Shown: positions 8,789 to 18,316, counted from the first letter of the stretch. The stretch is DNA of 64,000 nucleotides from Devosia neptuniae (GCF_025452235.1 NZ_CP104965.1:744001-808000), one strand, 5' to 3'. The notes: generated by a model from the sequence alone, not told the origin. A program made the numbers and translations.

Positions 8789-8803
8789 TTAACCGCGGCT
8801 TAA
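8789..8803 (+). promoter_or_regulatory. Perfect CtrA-type box upstream of the TadE gene
   Basis: TTAA-CCGCGGC-TTAA matches the alphaproteobacterial CtrA consensus TTAA-N7-TTAA exactly and continues into CC. It lies between the N-domain protein gene and tadE, about 93 nt before the tadE ATG. Pilin genes of several alphaproteobacteria are CtrA targets, so control of the pseudopilin pair by CtrA is a reasonable inference. Confidence 0.6.
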
Positions 8804-8896
8804 CCTTCCACGCGAACGAGGTCGCCCGCGGGCGCCTTCGTAACCAAGGATTAGCCAAAAGCCCCTAGCCTGCGGCGACCAAACGCATGTGGGCTC

Positions 8897-9481
8897 ATGA
8901 TCAAGTCAATTGCATCCCTGCTCGGCAGAGCGTCGCCGAGGAAAAGATGGCGTGCCTTTGCGCGCCATGAGGATGCAACGACGGTGATCGAATTTGCCCT
9001 GCTGGCAATGCCGTTCTTCGCCATCATGACGGCAATCTTGCAAACCTCGCTGGTTTTCATGTCCGGCCAGATTCTGGAAAGTGCGGTGCAGGATGCCAGC
9101 CGGATGATCCGCACCGGCCAGGCCCAGACCCGCAAGGACACGCTCGCCTCCTTCCGCAGCAATGTGTGCGACCGGCTCTATGGGCTGTTTTCCGACTGTT
9201 CTGGCCTGCATGTACGGGTGTCGGTGGTGTCCAATTTTCAATCGGCAACGGTCGAGCCGCCGGTGGACTGGACCTGCAAGACCGAGGACTGCGGTTGGAC
9301 CAAGGATGAAAACTATACTCCCGGCGCTGGATCAAACGTGGTTCTGGTGCAGGTCTATTACAAATATCCGGTGCTGCTGAACCTCAACTTCCTGGGCGGC
9401 TCGCTTGGCCTGTCCAATCTCCATGACGGGCGGCGCCTGCTGGGTGCAGTCACCGTGTTCCGCAACGAGCCCTTCACATGA
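8897..9481 (+). CDS. tadE: TadE/TadG-family pseudopilin
   Basis: A 194-residue protein with a basic N-terminus, then the TadE-like signature TTVIEFALLAMPFFAIMTAI (about residues 28-47). This is a pilin-like hydrophobic helix in which Glu follows the predicted prepilin processing region. The rest is a periplasmic domain with several Cys residues (CDRLYGLFSDCSG, CKTEDCGW). TadE and TadF pseudopilins are needed for Flp pilus formation in characterised systems. The stop overlaps the next gene in ATGA (9478-9481), so the two are probably made together. Confidence 0.85.
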   Translation: MIKSIASLLGRASPRKRWRAFARHEDATTVIEFALLAMPFFAIMTAILQTSLVFMSGQILESAVQDASRMIRTGQAQTRKDTLASFRSNVCDRLYGLFSDCSGLHVRVSVVSNFQSATVEPPVDWTCKTEDCGWTKDENYTPGAGSNVVLVQVYYKYPVLLNLNFLGGSLGLSNLHDGRRLLGAVTVFRNEPFT

Positions 9482-10062
9482 TCGGCGCCCGGCGGATGCT
9501 CAAACGACTGCTTCGGCGCTTCGCCAAAGCGCGGGGCGGTGTAGCGGCGGTGGAGTTCGCGCTGATCGTGCCCTTCATGTTGCTGGTCTATCTGGGCACG
9601 ACCGAAGCCGGCGCCCTGATCACCATGGATCGCAAGGTGCAATCGGTTGCCGGCGCGGTAGGGGACCTGGTGGCCCGTGAGAACGGGACAATTTCCGGCG
9701 CCACATTGCAGGATTATTTCCAGGCTTCCTCGGGCATCATGACGCCCTACATTACGACCAACATCAAGCAGATCGTCACCTCGGTGAAGGTGGAGGATGA
9801 CGGCACCACGGAAGTGGCCTGGTCGCGCGAATATCTCAACGGCGTCATGAGCGTGGGGACGACCTACCCGCAGAACCAGCCTTACGGCCGAGCCACCGCC
9901 ATGGCCAGCATGACCGATATCGCCAAGGGCAGCTATGTCATCGTTTCGGAAGCCAGCTATAGCTACAAGCCGCTTTACGGTTTTGTCTTCGACCAGGCGG
10001 TCAATCTCTATCGGCAGAGCTTTTACGTGCCGCGGTTCGGTGAGCCAATCGTTCTGAACTAG
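9478..10062 (+). CDS. TadE/TadG-family pseudopilin, second copy
   Basis: A 194-residue paralogue of the preceding gene with the same architecture. A basic N-terminus precedes GGVAAVEFALIVPFMLLVYL (about 20-39, the TadE pilin-like helix) and a Cys-free periplasmic domain. It is translationally coupled to tadE by a 4-nt overlap. By position it corresponds to TadF or TadG of other loci, but it is far too short for full TadG, which carries a von Willebrand domain. Confidence 0.82.
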   Translation: MIGARRMLKRLLRRFAKARGGVAAVEFALIVPFMLLVYLGTTEAGALITMDRKVQSVAGAVGDLVARENGTISGATLQDYFQASSGIMTPYITTNIKQIVTSVKVEDDGTTEVAWSREYLNGVMSVGTTYPQNQPYGRATAMASMTDIAKGSYVIVSEASYSYKPLYGFVFDQAVNLYRQSFYVPRFGEPIVLN

Positions 10063-10127
10063 CCGTTGCACCCGCCTTCGGCGCGTGGCAAAAGCCAGCC
10101 AGATTCCTTCCTCCTGGTGACCTTCCC

Positions 10128-10748
10128 ATGACCGATACGCTCGTCCCTGTTTTTGACCTTGGCGGCGTGTTCGTCGACTGGAACCCGATGTATCTGTTCC
10201 GCAAGCTCTTCGAGAGCGAGGACGATGCGCTGTGGTTCCACCAGAATATCTGCACTCTCGACTGGAATCTGGAATTCGACGCGGGTGAAATCTATTCCGA
10301 GGGCGTCGCCAAGCTGATCACCCGCTTCCCCAAATATTGGCGCGAAATCCAGGCGTTCGACCTGCGCTGGAAGGAAACGCTGGGTGAATTCATCCAGGGC
10401 ACGATCGACATTCATGACGAGCTGATCGAGCAGGAAGTCCCCACCTTTGCTATTACCAATTTCTCCTGGGAGAAATGGGTGAGCTGCCTGGGCGAATGGC
10501 CGTTCCTTGAAAAATTCGATGGCGTGATCGTCTCGGGTCTGGAAGGGTTGGTAAAACCCGATCCGCGGCTTTATCGCGTGTTCTGCGAGCGCTATGGCCT
10601 GGCGCCCGAAAGCTGCGTGTTCATCGACGACAGCGAGCCCAATATCACCTCGGCACGCAAATTCGGCATGCATGGGATCCACTTCAAGGACCCGGTCATG
10701 CTGCGCAAGGAACTGATCGCGCTGGGACTGCCACTCAAGGCGAAGTAG
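10128..10748 (+). CDS. HAD-superfamily hydrolase (subfamily IA)
   Basis: A 206-residue cytoplasmic phosphatase-like protein. The nucleophile motif is FDLGG with Asp10, and the second Asp of the common DxD is replaced as in the YihX-like group. The motif II Thr/Ser region is TFAITNFS, the motif III Lys is in GLVKPDPRLY, and the metal-binding acids are in CVFIDDSEPN. The cap is helical (about 20-90). Substrate unknown; sugar phosphates are typical for this group. GGTGA precedes the ATG. It is probably unrelated to the pilus genes upstream. Confidence 0.85.
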   Translation: MTDTLVPVFDLGGVFVDWNPMYLFRKLFESEDDALWFHQNICTLDWNLEFDAGEIYSEGVAKLITRFPKYWREIQAFDLRWKETLGEFIQGTIDIHDELIEQEVPTFAITNFSWEKWVSCLGEWPFLEKFDGVIVSGLEGLVKPDPRLYRVFCERYGLAPESCVFIDDSEPNITSARKFGMHGIHFKDPVMLRKELIALGLPLKAK

Positions 10749-10750
10749 GC

Positions 10751-10786
10751 CCTCTTGCCTCTCCTCTGAGGGGGAGAGGCAAGAGG
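10751..10786. terminator. Stem-loop between convergent genes
   Basis: A 14-bp perfect inverted repeat (CCTCTTGCCTCTCC ... GGAGAGGCAAGAGG, 8-nt loop) lies between the HAD gene stop and the upp stop. It has no U-tract on either side. It may act as a bidirectional barrier or RNA stabiliser, and its core resembles the CTCCCCT/AGGGGGAG repeat family found elsewhere in the window. Confidence 0.6.
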
Positions 10787-10793
10787 ACAGCGC

Positions 10794-11423
10794 TTATTTC
10801 GTGCCGTACATGCGGTCGCCCGCATCGCCAAGACCGGGGATGATGTAGCCCTTTTCGTTGAGATGGCTGTCGATGGAAGCGGTGAAGACCGGCACGTCGG
10901 GATGGGTTTCACCGAAATGCTTGATGCCTTCGGGGGCGGCGAGCAGGCAGAGGAAGCGGATATTGTTGGCGCCGCGTTCCTTGAGCTTGTCGATGGCGGC
11001 GGTGGCCGAGTTGGCGGTGGCCAGCATTGGATCGACCACAATGATCAGGCGATCTTCCAGGTTGGACGGAGCCTTGAAGTAATACTCGACCGGCTCGAGC
11101 GTTTCATGATCGCGATAGATACCAATATGGGCGACGCGGGCGGCCGGGACCAGATCGAGCATGCCATCGAGCAGGCCATTGCCGGCACGCAGGATGGAGG
11201 CGAAAACCAGCTTCTTGCCCTTGATGGCAGGCGACTGCATTTCGGCCATCGGGGTCTCGATGGGGATCATCTCGAGTTCGAGATCGCGCGTGACTTCGTA
11301 GCACATCAGATGGGCGATTTCGCGCAGCAGGCGGCGGAACCCCGCGATGGAGGTCTCCTTGTTGCGCATGATGGTCAGCTTGTGCTGGATCAAGGGGTGA
11401 TCGAGGACGGTCACGCTGCTCAT
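10794..11423 (-). CDS. upp: Uracil phosphoribosyltransferase
   Basis: A 209-residue enzyme that converts uracil and PRPP to UMP and pyrophosphate. The PRPP loop is [20 protein letters not shown], and the uracil-binding end carries [13 protein letters not shown]. The start is set at 11423 ([10 protein letters not shown]), which matches the family N-terminus and has AGGTGAT upstream; the frame is open farther upstream but has no family match there. It closes the nucleoside cluster, 22 nt after deoB, salvaging the uracil released from uridine and deoxyuridine. Confidence 0.95.
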   Translation of the reverse strand: MSSVTVLDHPLIQHKLTIMRNKETSIAGFRRLLREIAHLMCYEVTRDLELEMIPIETPMAEMQSPAIKGKKLVFASILRAGNGLLDGMLDLVPAARVAHIGIYRDHETLEPVEYYFKAPSNLEDRLIIVVDPMLATANSATAAIDKLKERGANNIRFLCLLAAPEGIKHFGETHPDVPVFTASIDSHLNEKGYIIPGLGDAGDRMYGTK

Positions 11424-11445
11424 TGGATCACCTGTTCTTGTCGGG

Positions 11446-12663
11446 TTAGAGAAAGCTTTTGCCATGACGGCCGGGTGCGAGGCCGAGCCAATGGGCAATG
11501 GTTTCGCCAATATCTGCGAAGGTGGAGCGAATGCCAATCTCGCCCGCCGACACGCTTGGGGAAAAGAGCAGAATCGGGATCTGTTCTCGCGTGTGATCGG
11601 TGCCGGGCCAGGTTGGATCATTGCCGTGGTCGGCCGTGAGGATCAAGAGATCATCGTCCCTGAGCTTGGCGATCAACTCGGGCAGGCGGGTGTCGAAATA
11701 TTCGAGCGCCGCCGCATAGCCGGGCACATCGCGGCGATGGCCATATTCACTGTCGAAATCGACGAAATTGGTCATGATGAACGCGTTATCGGCAGCCATT
11801 TCCATGGCCTCGAGCGTCTTGTCGAACAATTGGGGCAGGCCAGTGCCCTTGAGCTTATGAGTGACGCCATGGGCGGCATAGATGTCGGAAATCTTGCCGA
11901 TGGCGAAGACCTGGTTTCCGGCTTCCTTGTTGCGATCGAGCAAGGTCGGCTCGGGCGGAGCGATGGCAAAGTCGCGGCGATTGCCGGTGCGCTTGAAGCT
12001 CTTTGCATCCTCACCCACGAAGGGGCGGGCGATCACGCGGCCGATATTGAGCGGCGCGGTGAACTCGAAAGCGATCTGGCAAATCTCGTAGAGCCGATCG
12101 AGCCCGAAATGGCTTTCATGCGCGGCGATCTGGAACACGCTATCGATGGAGGTGTAGCAGATCGGCTTGCCGGTGCGGATGCTCTCTTCGCCTAACTCTG
12201 CAATGATATTGGTGCCCGAGGCATGCTTGTCGCCCAGAATGCCGGGCAGCTTGGCGCGTTTAATGAATTCTTCGATCAGCGCGGGCGGAAAGGTCGGCTC
12301 GGTTTGCGGGAAATAGCCCCATTCGAAGGGCACCGGCACGCCGGCGATCTCCCAATGGCCGGAGGGGGTGTCCTTGCCCTTGCTGACTTCGCGGCCCACG
12401 CCGAAGCGGCCGCCCTTGGGCGTGGCGGAGAGGTTGGGCGGCAGGGTGCCGGTCGAAAGCTTTATGGCTGCGCCGATGCCGAGGGCATCGAGGTTGGGCA
12501 CGTTGAGCGGACCGGCGCGTAGGCCAGCGCGATCGGCTTTGCCCGCGGCGGCGTGTTCGGCGATGTGGCCAAAGGTGTTGGAGCCGGTATCGCCATAGGC
12601 GGCAGCGTCGGGCGCGCCGCCAATGCCGACGCTATCGAGAATGCACAGAATGGCGCGGGGCAT
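11446..12663 (-). CDS. deoB: Phosphopentomutase
   Basis: A 405-residue alkaline-phosphatase-superfamily mutase that interconverts (deoxy)ribose-1-phosphate and -5-phosphate. It links nucleoside phosphorolysis to DeoC and the pentose phosphate pool. The N-terminal metal site is in [14 protein letters not shown]. The C-terminal metal cluster is [18 protein letters not shown]. The start at 12663 (MPRAILC) has GGAG about 10 nt upstream, inside the end of deoA; the gap to the deoA stop is 4 nt. Length is normal for DeoB. Confidence 0.96.
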   Translation of the reverse strand: MPRAILCILDSVGIGGAPDAAAYGDTGSNTFGHIAEHAAAGKADRAGLRAGPLNVPNLDALGIGAAIKLSTGTLPPNLSATPKGGRFGVGREVSKGKDTPSGHWEIAGVPVPFEWGYFPQTEPTFPPALIEEFIKRAKLPGILGDKHASGTNIIAELGEESIRTGKPICYTSIDSVFQIAAHESHFGLDRLYEICQIAFEFTAPLNIGRVIARPFVGEDAKSFKRTGNRRDFAIAPPEPTLLDRNKEAGNQVFAIGKISDIYAAHGVTHKLKGTGLPQLFDKTLEAMEMAADNAFIMTNFVDFDSEYGHRRDVPGYAAALEYFDTRLPELIAKLRDDDLLILTADHGNDPTWPGTDHTREQIPILLFSPSVSAGEIGIRSTFADIGETIAHWLGLAPGRHGKSFL

Positions 12664-12667
12664 GGGC

Positions 12668-13990
12668 TTACTCCGTTGGCGCGAGGCGCGCGGCAATGAG
12701 ATCGTGGCGCGGGGCGGTGTCACCCAGGCGATACGCAGATTTGAGGCGCGCTTCGGCGTCGGCGGCAGAGGCCTCGTCGCGGGCGTGGATGCGGGCGATG
12801 GGGGTTTGTGCGTCGGCCTGAGTGCCGAGGCCAAGGAGACGGTCGAAGCCGACTGTGTGATCGATGCTGTCGCTGGGCATGGTGCGGCCGCCACCTAGCG
12901 CGACGACGGCCATGCCGACGCCTTTGGTGTCGATGGCAGCGATAGTGCCCTGCCCCGTCACGAAGACGTCGCGGATGATGGGGGCCGGGGCGAGATGGGT
13001 ATCCATGGCTTCGACGAAATCGGTGGGGCCGCCAAGGGCCATGACCATTTTGGCGAAGCGCTCGGCGGCGCGTCCGCTATCAAGAGCGTCATCGACCAGC
13101 TTGCGGGCGGCGGGGACGCTCTCGGCAATGCCAGTCATGGCGGCGACTTCGGCGCAGAGGGCGAGCGTGACTTCGCGCAGGCGGGCGTCCTGATGCTTGC
13201 CGGTGAGGAAGTCGACAGCGTTGCGGACTTCGAGGCCATTGCCGGCGGCGGAGGCCAGCGGCTCGTTCATGTCGGTGATGAGAGCTGATGTTTTGAGGCC
13301 CGCGCCATTGGCGACAGTGACGAGGCTTTGCGCGAGATTCCTAGATTTTTCCAGCGTGGGCATGAAGGCGCCCGAACCGGTTTTGACGTCGAGGATCAGT
13401 GCGCCGAGCCCCGCAGCGAGCTTTTTGGAGAGGATGGAGGCGGTGATAAGGGAAATGGATTCGACCGTCCCCGTCACGTCGCGGATGGCGTAGAGCGTCT
13501 TGTCGGCGGGGGCGAGATTGGCGGTCTGGCCGATAATGGCGCAGCCGACCTCCTTCACAACCTTGCGAAACAGAGCATTGTCGGGGCTGGTGGTATAGCC
13601 GGGAATGGCGTCGAACTTGTCGAGCGTGCCGCCGGTATGGCCCAGACCCCGGCCCGAGATCATGGGCACATAGATGCCGATAGCGGCCAGGATTGGCGCG
13701 AGCATGAGGCTGACATTGTCGCCGACGCCGCCGGTGGAGTGTTTGTCGGCCACGGGGCCGTCGAGATCGGACCAGTCGAGCACGGTGCCGCTATCGCGCA
13801 TGGCCAGGGTCAGCGCGACGCGTTCTTGCATGGTCATGTCGTTGAAATAGACGGCCATGGCGAGGGCGGCGGCCTGGGCGTGGGAGACTGTGCCGTGGGT
13901 GAAGCCATGGATGAAGGCGGCGATCTCGTCGGCCGAGAGGGCGTGGCCGTCGCGCTTTTTGGCGATGACTTCTTGGGGGAGGAAGACCAT
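12668..13990 (-). CDS. deoA: Thymidine phosphorylase
   Basis: A 440-residue enzyme that splits thymidine or deoxyuridine with phosphate into base and deoxyribose-1-phosphate. The family signature [20 protein letters not shown] is intact. The phosphate loop residues ([14 protein letters not shown]) and the Lys/Ser of VKTGSGAFM are present. The gene lies tightly upstream of deoB. An inverted-repeat element separates it from the dehydrogenase gene upstream, so deoA-deoB-upp may be a separate or attenuated transcription unit. Confidence 0.95.
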   Translation of the reverse strand: MVFLPQEVIAKKRDGHALSADEIAAFIHGFTHGTVSHAQAAALAMAVYFNDMTMQERVALTLAMRDSGTVLDWSDLDGPVADKHSTGGVGDNVSLMLAPILAAIGIYVPMISGRGLGHTGGTLDKFDAIPGYTTSPDNALFRKVVKEVGCAIIGQTANLAPADKTLYAIRDVTGTVESISLITASILSKKLAAGLGALILDVKTGSGAFMPTLEKSRNLAQSLVTVANGAGLKTSALITDMNEPLASAAGNGLEVRNAVDFLTGKHQDARLREVTLALCAEVAAMTGIAESVPAARKLVDDALDSGRAAERFAKMVMALGGPTDFVEAMDTHLAPAPIIRDVFVTGQGTIAAIDTKGVGMAVVALGGGRTMPSDSIDHTVGFDRLLGLGTQADAQTPIARIHARDEASAADAEARLKSAYRLGDTAPRHDLIAARLAPTE

Positions 13991-14012
13991 GGATGGCTCT
14001 TTTTGTTTAGGG

Positions 14013-14126
14013 GATACCCCCTAGCCTCCCCCTGATAGGGGGAGGGACAGATCGAGTTTGCGGCACAATCTCATACCAACCACCGCGCGTTTCCTCCCCC
14101 TATCAGGGGAGGTTAGGAGGGGGTAT
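14013..14126. repeat. Long inverted-repeat element (family A, variant) upstream of deoA
   Basis: Arms of about 33-34 nt (14013-14045 and 14093-14126) are near-perfect reverse complements around a 47-nt loop. Each arm contains a smaller palindrome built on CTCCCCCTGATAGGGGGAG. The same design (CCCTCCCCCTTGAGGGGAGG cores) occurs at 18321-18430 and 34633-34770. It interrupts the nucleoside cluster, where its transcript would fold strongly. Confidence 0.8.
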
Positions 14127-14140
14127 TCCGATGTCCGGAC

Positions 14141-16507
14141 CTAAGCCCCGTACGGAATCCAAACGTTCTTGACCTGCGTCGCCTTGCTCAGGAAGTAATC
14201 GCCCTCGAAGCGCCGATCGGCCAGATCGTAATAGAGGCCGCGGCTGGTCCAAGTCTGCTTGAGATTGGTGATCGAGGCCTTCTCGACCATGGCGGAGGCT
14301 TCGGCAGAGCCTGCGAACCACAAGCCGTCGACGCCGTCATGCTCGGCCAAGGTCTTGGCGAGAGTGACGCTATCGCCGGTGACGATGTTGATCACGCCAT
14401 TGGGCACGTCGGAGGTTTCGATGACCTGGTAGAGGTCGGTGATGGAGAGCGGCGATTGCGCCGAGGGCACCAGCACGACCGTGTTGCCCATGGCCAAAGC
14501 CGGGGCGATCAAGGCGATGGAGCCGAGCAGCGGGCGCGATGGCGGGGCGACAATGCCCATGACGCCGAGCGGCTCGACCATGGCGGCGGCGACGGCGCGC
14601 AGGGGCGGATTGTGGACCGCGCCATCATATTTGTCGGCCCAGCCAGCAAAGGCGAAGAGGCGTTCGACGGAGAGGGCGACTTCGTTGGTGCCGTCCTCGC
14701 CAGTCTGCCCCTTGATGCGGGCGGCAAATTCGTCGCGGCGGTAGTCGAGATTTTCGGCCAGGAAATAGAGGATCTGCGCGCGGGTATGGGCGGCAGTGGT
14801 CGACCAGCTCAGGGCAGCGCGGGCGGCTTCGACGGCGTTGCGAATGTCCTTGCGATTGCCTTCGCCCACTTCACCAATGGTCTGGCCTTTGGGGTCGAGC
14901 ACGGCGCGATTGTAGGCGCTGTCGGGGCGGGATTGCTTGCCGCCGATATACATCTTTGCTGTCTGATCGAGATGGCCGCTATCGAGCGGGTTCTCGGCCT
15001 TGGCTGGCGCAGGCTTGGCGGCAGGAGCGGCTTTGAGCTCCTTTTCCCAGGCTGGTTTCAAATAGGCACTCATGCCTTCGCGGCCACCTTCGCGGCCGAA
15101 GCCGGATTCCTTGTAGCCACCGAAGCCCACGGCGGCGTCGAAATTATTGGTGCCGTTGATCCAGACCACGCCGGCCTTGATCTTGGGGGCGATGTCGAGG
15201 GCCAGATTGATATTCTCGCTCCAGATCGTCGCGGCGAGGCCGTATTTGGTGTTGTTGGCCAGCGCCACCGCCTCTTCAGGTGTGCGGAAGCTCATGGCGA
15301 CCAGCACGGGCCCAAAGATCTCCTCGGCCACCAGGGTATTAGCGGGGGAGACATTGGTGACGAGAGCGGGTTTCAGGAAGCAGCCCTTGGCGGGGACCGG
15401 GCCATCGGCCTCGTAGACGACTGCGCCTTCGGCCACGCCGCGCTTCATCAGATCGCGGATGCGTTCGACCTGCACCGGGGCGACCAGCGCGCCGATGTCG
15501 ATGGATTTGTCGAGCGGATCGCCGACGCGCAGGCTCGCCATGCGCGTCTTGAGCTTGGCGATAAAGCGGGTTTCGATGCTTTCCTGCACCAGCAGGCGGG
15601 AGCCGGCGCAGCAGACCTGGCCCTGATTGAACCAGATGGCGTCGACCAGGCCTTCGATGGCGCTGTCGATATCGGCGTCTTCGAAAACGATATAGGGTGA
15701 CTTGCCACCCAATTCGAGGCTGAGGCCCTTGCCGGTGCCGGCCGTGGCGGCGCGGATGGCTTTGCCCACTTCGGTGGAGCCGGTGAAGGCGATCTTGTCG
15801 ATACCGTCATGAGAAACAATGGCTTGGCCGGTTTCGCCCTGCCCCGTGACAATATTGACCACGCCCTTGGGCAGGCCGGCACGTTCGCAGATTTCGGCAA
15901 ACAGCAATGCCGTCAGCGAGGTGAATTCGGCGGGTTTTAGGATGACCGTATTGCCGGCGGCGAGCGCGGGGGCGATCTTCCAGGCCAGCATCAGCAGCGG
16001 GAAATTCCACGGGATGATCTGGCCGCAAACGCCATAGGGGACGGCGTCGGGGAATTCGCGGGAGAGGTGCTGGGCCCAGCCGGCGTGATGGTAAAAATGC
16101 CGTGCTACCAATGGGATATCGACATCGCGGCTCTCGCGGATCGGCTTGCCATTGTCCATGGTTTCGAGCACGGCGAAGAGGCGGGAATGCTTCTGGATCG
16201 CCCGGGCGATGGCGTAGAGATACTTGCCGCGCTCGTAGCCGGAGAGGGCCGACCACGGTTTGAAGGCGGCGCGGGCGGCTTTGACGGCGGTATTGACGTC
16301 TTCGGTCGTGCCCTCGGTGATATCGGCCAGTTTTTCGCCATTGGCGGGGTTATCGCTGGCAAAGGTTTTGCCGGGTTTGGTCCATGTGCCGTCGATGAAA
16401 TGGCCGAATTTGCGCCCGTGGCTATCGAGCCAAGCATTGGCCTGATCGGGGCCTTCGGGGGCCGGACCGTAGTCGAGGGATTGGAAGACTTGCGCGATCT
16501 TGTTCAT
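14141..16507 (-). CDS. ALDH16-like aldehyde dehydrogenase with a second, degenerate ALDH domain
   Basis: The protein has 788 residues in two ALDH folds. Domain 1 (about 30-480) is catalytically complete: general base Glu in LSLELGGKSP, nucleophile in NQGQVCCAGSR, NAD-site IPWNFPLLMLAWKI and GFGGYKESGFGREGG. A Pro/Ala/Lys linker (about 490-510) leads to domain 2 (about 515-770). Domain 2 has the ALDH nucleotide-fold pattern (LGVMGIVAPPSRPLLG) but no LGGK and no nucleophilic Cys segment, and it ends soon after GLWFAGSAEA. This is the ALDH16 layout. Placed 1 nt after deoC, it probably oxidises the acetaldehyde made by DeoC. Confidence 0.88.
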   Translation of the reverse strand: MNKIAQVFQSLDYGPAPEGPDQANAWLDSHGRKFGHFIDGTWTKPGKTFASDNPANGEKLADITEGTTEDVNTAVKAARAAFKPWSALSGYERGKYLYAIARAIQKHSRLFAVLETMDNGKPIRESRDVDIPLVARHFYHHAGWAQHLSREFPDAVPYGVCGQIIPWNFPLLMLAWKIAPALAAGNTVILKPAEFTSLTALLFAEICERAGLPKGVVNIVTGQGETGQAIVSHDGIDKIAFTGSTEVGKAIRAATAGTGKGLSLELGGKSPYIVFEDADIDSAIEGLVDAIWFNQGQVCCAGSRLLVQESIETRFIAKLKTRMASLRVGDPLDKSIDIGALVAPVQVERIRDLMKRGVAEGAVVYEADGPVPAKGCFLKPALVTNVSPANTLVAEEIFGPVLVAMSFRTPEEAVALANNTKYGLAATIWSENINLALDIAPKIKAGVVWINGTNNFDAAVGFGGYKESGFGREGGREGMSAYLKPAWEKELKAAPAAKPAPAKAENPLDSGHLDQTAKMYIGGKQSRPDSAYNRAVLDPKGQTIGEVGEGNRKDIRNAVEAARAALSWSTTAAHTRAQILYFLAENLDYRRDEFAARIKGQTGEDGTNEVALSVERLFAFAGWADKYDGAVHNPPLRAVAAAMVEPLGVMGIVAPPSRPLLGSIALIAPALAMGNTVVLVPSAQSPLSITDLYQVIETSDVPNGVINIVTGDSVTLAKTLAEHDGVDGLWFAGSAEASAMVEKASITNLKQTWTSRGLYYDLADRRFEGDYFLSKATQVKNVWIPYGA

Positions 16508-16508
16508 G

Positions 16509-17498
16509 TCAAACCATGGGCTGGCGGTAGTCAGCCGCGTAATGGCCGGTAAGGCCGTGTTCTAGCTGACGCTCGATATCGGTTAACAGACTGCTAGCGC
16601 CGAAACGGAATAAATGGGGTTGAAGGTAACGCGTTCCGAGCTCTTCCTTCATCAGCGCCATGTATTTCAGCGCGTCGCCAGCCGTCGCGATACCGCCGGC
16701 GGGTTTGTAGCCGATTTCGATGCCGGTCTCTTCATTGAACCAACGGATCATGCGGATCATGGTCAGCGAGGTGACGAGATTGGCATTGACCTTTTCCTTG
16801 CCGGTCGAGGTCTTGATGAAGTCGGCGCCGGCCATCATGCAGACCAGCGAGGCTTTGGCGATATTGGTTTGGGTGGCGAGCTCGCCGGTGCCCAGAATGG
16901 TCTTGATATGGGCGTCGCCGCAGGCCTTGCGGAAGGCTTTGACCTGATCGTAGAGCGCCTGCCAATCGCCGCGCAAAACCATGCCGCGTTCGATGACGAT
17001 GTCGATTTCCTTGGCGCCATCGGCGACCGATAGCTCGATTTCCTTGAGCTTGGTTTCGAGGGGGGCCAGGCCATGGGGAAAGGCGGTGGAGACGGCGGCA
17101 ACCGGAATGCCGGTGCCTTCGAGGGCATTCACCGCAGTTTTGACAAAGCTATGATAGACGCAAACGGCGCCGGGCAGGATGCGCAGGCCGGGGATATCGA
17201 GCTTGTCGAGAATATCGGTGCGCAGGGGATGGCGCGCCTTGGCGCAAAGGCGCTCGACGCGGCCATCGGTATCGTCGGAATTGAGCGTCGTCAGATCGAT
17301 CAGCGTGATGGCTTTGAGCAGCCAGGCTAGCTGATAATCCTTTTTGACGGTGCGGCGCGCGCCGATGGAGCCGGCGCGGCGTTCGAGCGCCGAGCGGTTC
17401 ATGCGAACGTTGCTGACCCAATCGAGATCAAGCGGGAAGCCCGGATTGCGCTTGTGCGGGGTATGGGGCTCGGGGTTGTCTACAACGCGTAGGCTCAT
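16509..17498 (-). CDS. deoC: Deoxyribose-phosphate aldolase, long (human-type) form
   Basis: A 329-residue class I aldolase that cleaves 2-deoxyribose-5-phosphate to acetaldehyde and glyceraldehyde-3-phosphate. The Schiff-base Lys is in ADFIKTSTGKE, and the second active-site Lys is in EIGYKPAGGI. It has an N-terminal extension (about 1-65, with RRTVKKDYQLAWLLKAITLI) and a C-terminal LLTDIERQLEHGLTGHYAA that resemble animal DERA rather than the ~220-260-residue bacterial enzymes. It overlaps punA by 4 nt and abuts the ALDH gene, making a phosphorolysis-aldolase-dehydrogenase relay. Confidence 0.95.
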   Translation of the reverse strand: MSLRVVDNPEPHTPHKRNPGFPLDLDWVSNVRMNRSALERRAGSIGARRTVKKDYQLAWLLKAITLIDLTTLNSDDTDGRVERLCAKARHPLRTDILDKLDIPGLRILPGAVCVYHSFVKTAVNALEGTGIPVAAVSTAFPHGLAPLETKLKEIELSVADGAKEIDIVIERGMVLRGDWQALYDQVKAFRKACGDAHIKTILGTGELATQTNIAKASLVCMMAGADFIKTSTGKEKVNANLVTSLTMIRMIRWFNEETGIEIGYKPAGGIATAGDALKYMALMKEELGTRYLQPHLFRFGASSLLTDIERQLEHGLTGHYAADYRQPMV

Positions 17499-18289
17499 AG
17501 TTCCTCCACCAGCGCTGGTATGAGCTTTTTCAGCTTCTCTGCGCCTTGTACCGCCATGGTCTTGGTGTGTTCATGGCTGATTTTCTCGCTCGAGAGACCC
17601 GCGCCCATATTGGTGATGGACGAGCAGGCCCAGACCTTCATCCCCAGGAAACGCCCGAGAATGACTTCGGGTGCCGTGGACATGCCCACGGCATTGGCGC
17701 CCAGGCGAATGGCCATCTGGATTTCGGCGACCGTTTCAAAGCTGGGGCCAGAATACCACAGATAGATGCCTTCGCCGACCTTGATATCGAGGCGCTCGCC
17801 CAACGCAATCGCCTTGGCGCGCAGATCGGGGGCGTAGCAATCGACCAGGTTGACGAAACGGCGGTCGGTGGGTTCACCGATCAGCGGGTTCATGCCGGCA
17901 TAATTGATGTGATCGGAGAGCAGCATCAGATCGCCGGGGCGGAAGCGCTCGTCGAGCGAGCCGGCCGAATTGGTCAGCAGCAGGGTCTTGGCGCCGATTT
18001 CGGCCATGGCTTCGAGTGCGGGGCGCATGGCGGCGGCATTGCCGTGTTCGTAATAATGCTCGCGGCCGGTGAGGATGGCGATGCGCTTGCCGCCCATGGT
18101 GCCGATGAGCAGGTCGCGGCCATGGCCGGAAACGCCGCCGCCGGGGAAGCCCTTGAGCTCGGAATAGGGAATGGTGACCTTGTCAGCCAAGAGCTCGCCA
18201 ATGGCGGAGAGGCCAGAGCCGAGCACGATGGCGGCTTCGATAGGTGCCTCACCGGCGATTTTCTTGATGGTCTTGGAGGCTTTGGTCAT
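17495..18289 (-). CDS. punA: Purine-nucleoside phosphorylase, trimeric (human-like) type
   Basis: A 264-residue enzyme that releases guanine or hypoxanthine from (deoxy)nucleosides with phosphate. The phosphate-binding loops (VLGSGLSAIG, ILTGREHYYEHG), the substrate segment GPSFETVAEIQMA and SSITNMGAG with the base-recognising Asn mark the low-molecular-weight PNP family. I place the start at 18289 (MTKASK). The frame is open farther upstream but runs into the palindromic element, and the weak GAG upstream is the only ribosome-site candidate. The stop overlaps the deoC start in ATGA. Confidence 0.93.
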   Translation of the reverse strand: MTKASKTIKKIAGEAPIEAAIVLGSGLSAIGELLADKVTIPYSELKGFPGGGVSGHGRDLLIGTMGGKRIAILTGREHYYEHGNAAAMRPALEAMAEIGAKTLLLTNSAGSLDERFRPGDLMLLSDHINYAGMNPLIGEPTDRRFVNLVDCYAPDLRAKAIALGERLDIKVGEGIYLWYSGPSFETVAEIQMAIRLGANAVGMSTAPEVILGRFLGMKVWACSSITNMGAGLSSEKISHEHTKTMAVQGAEKLKKLIPALVEEL

Positions 18290-18316
18290 GGTGTGCTCGT
18301 GATTTCGGGGCTTTTT

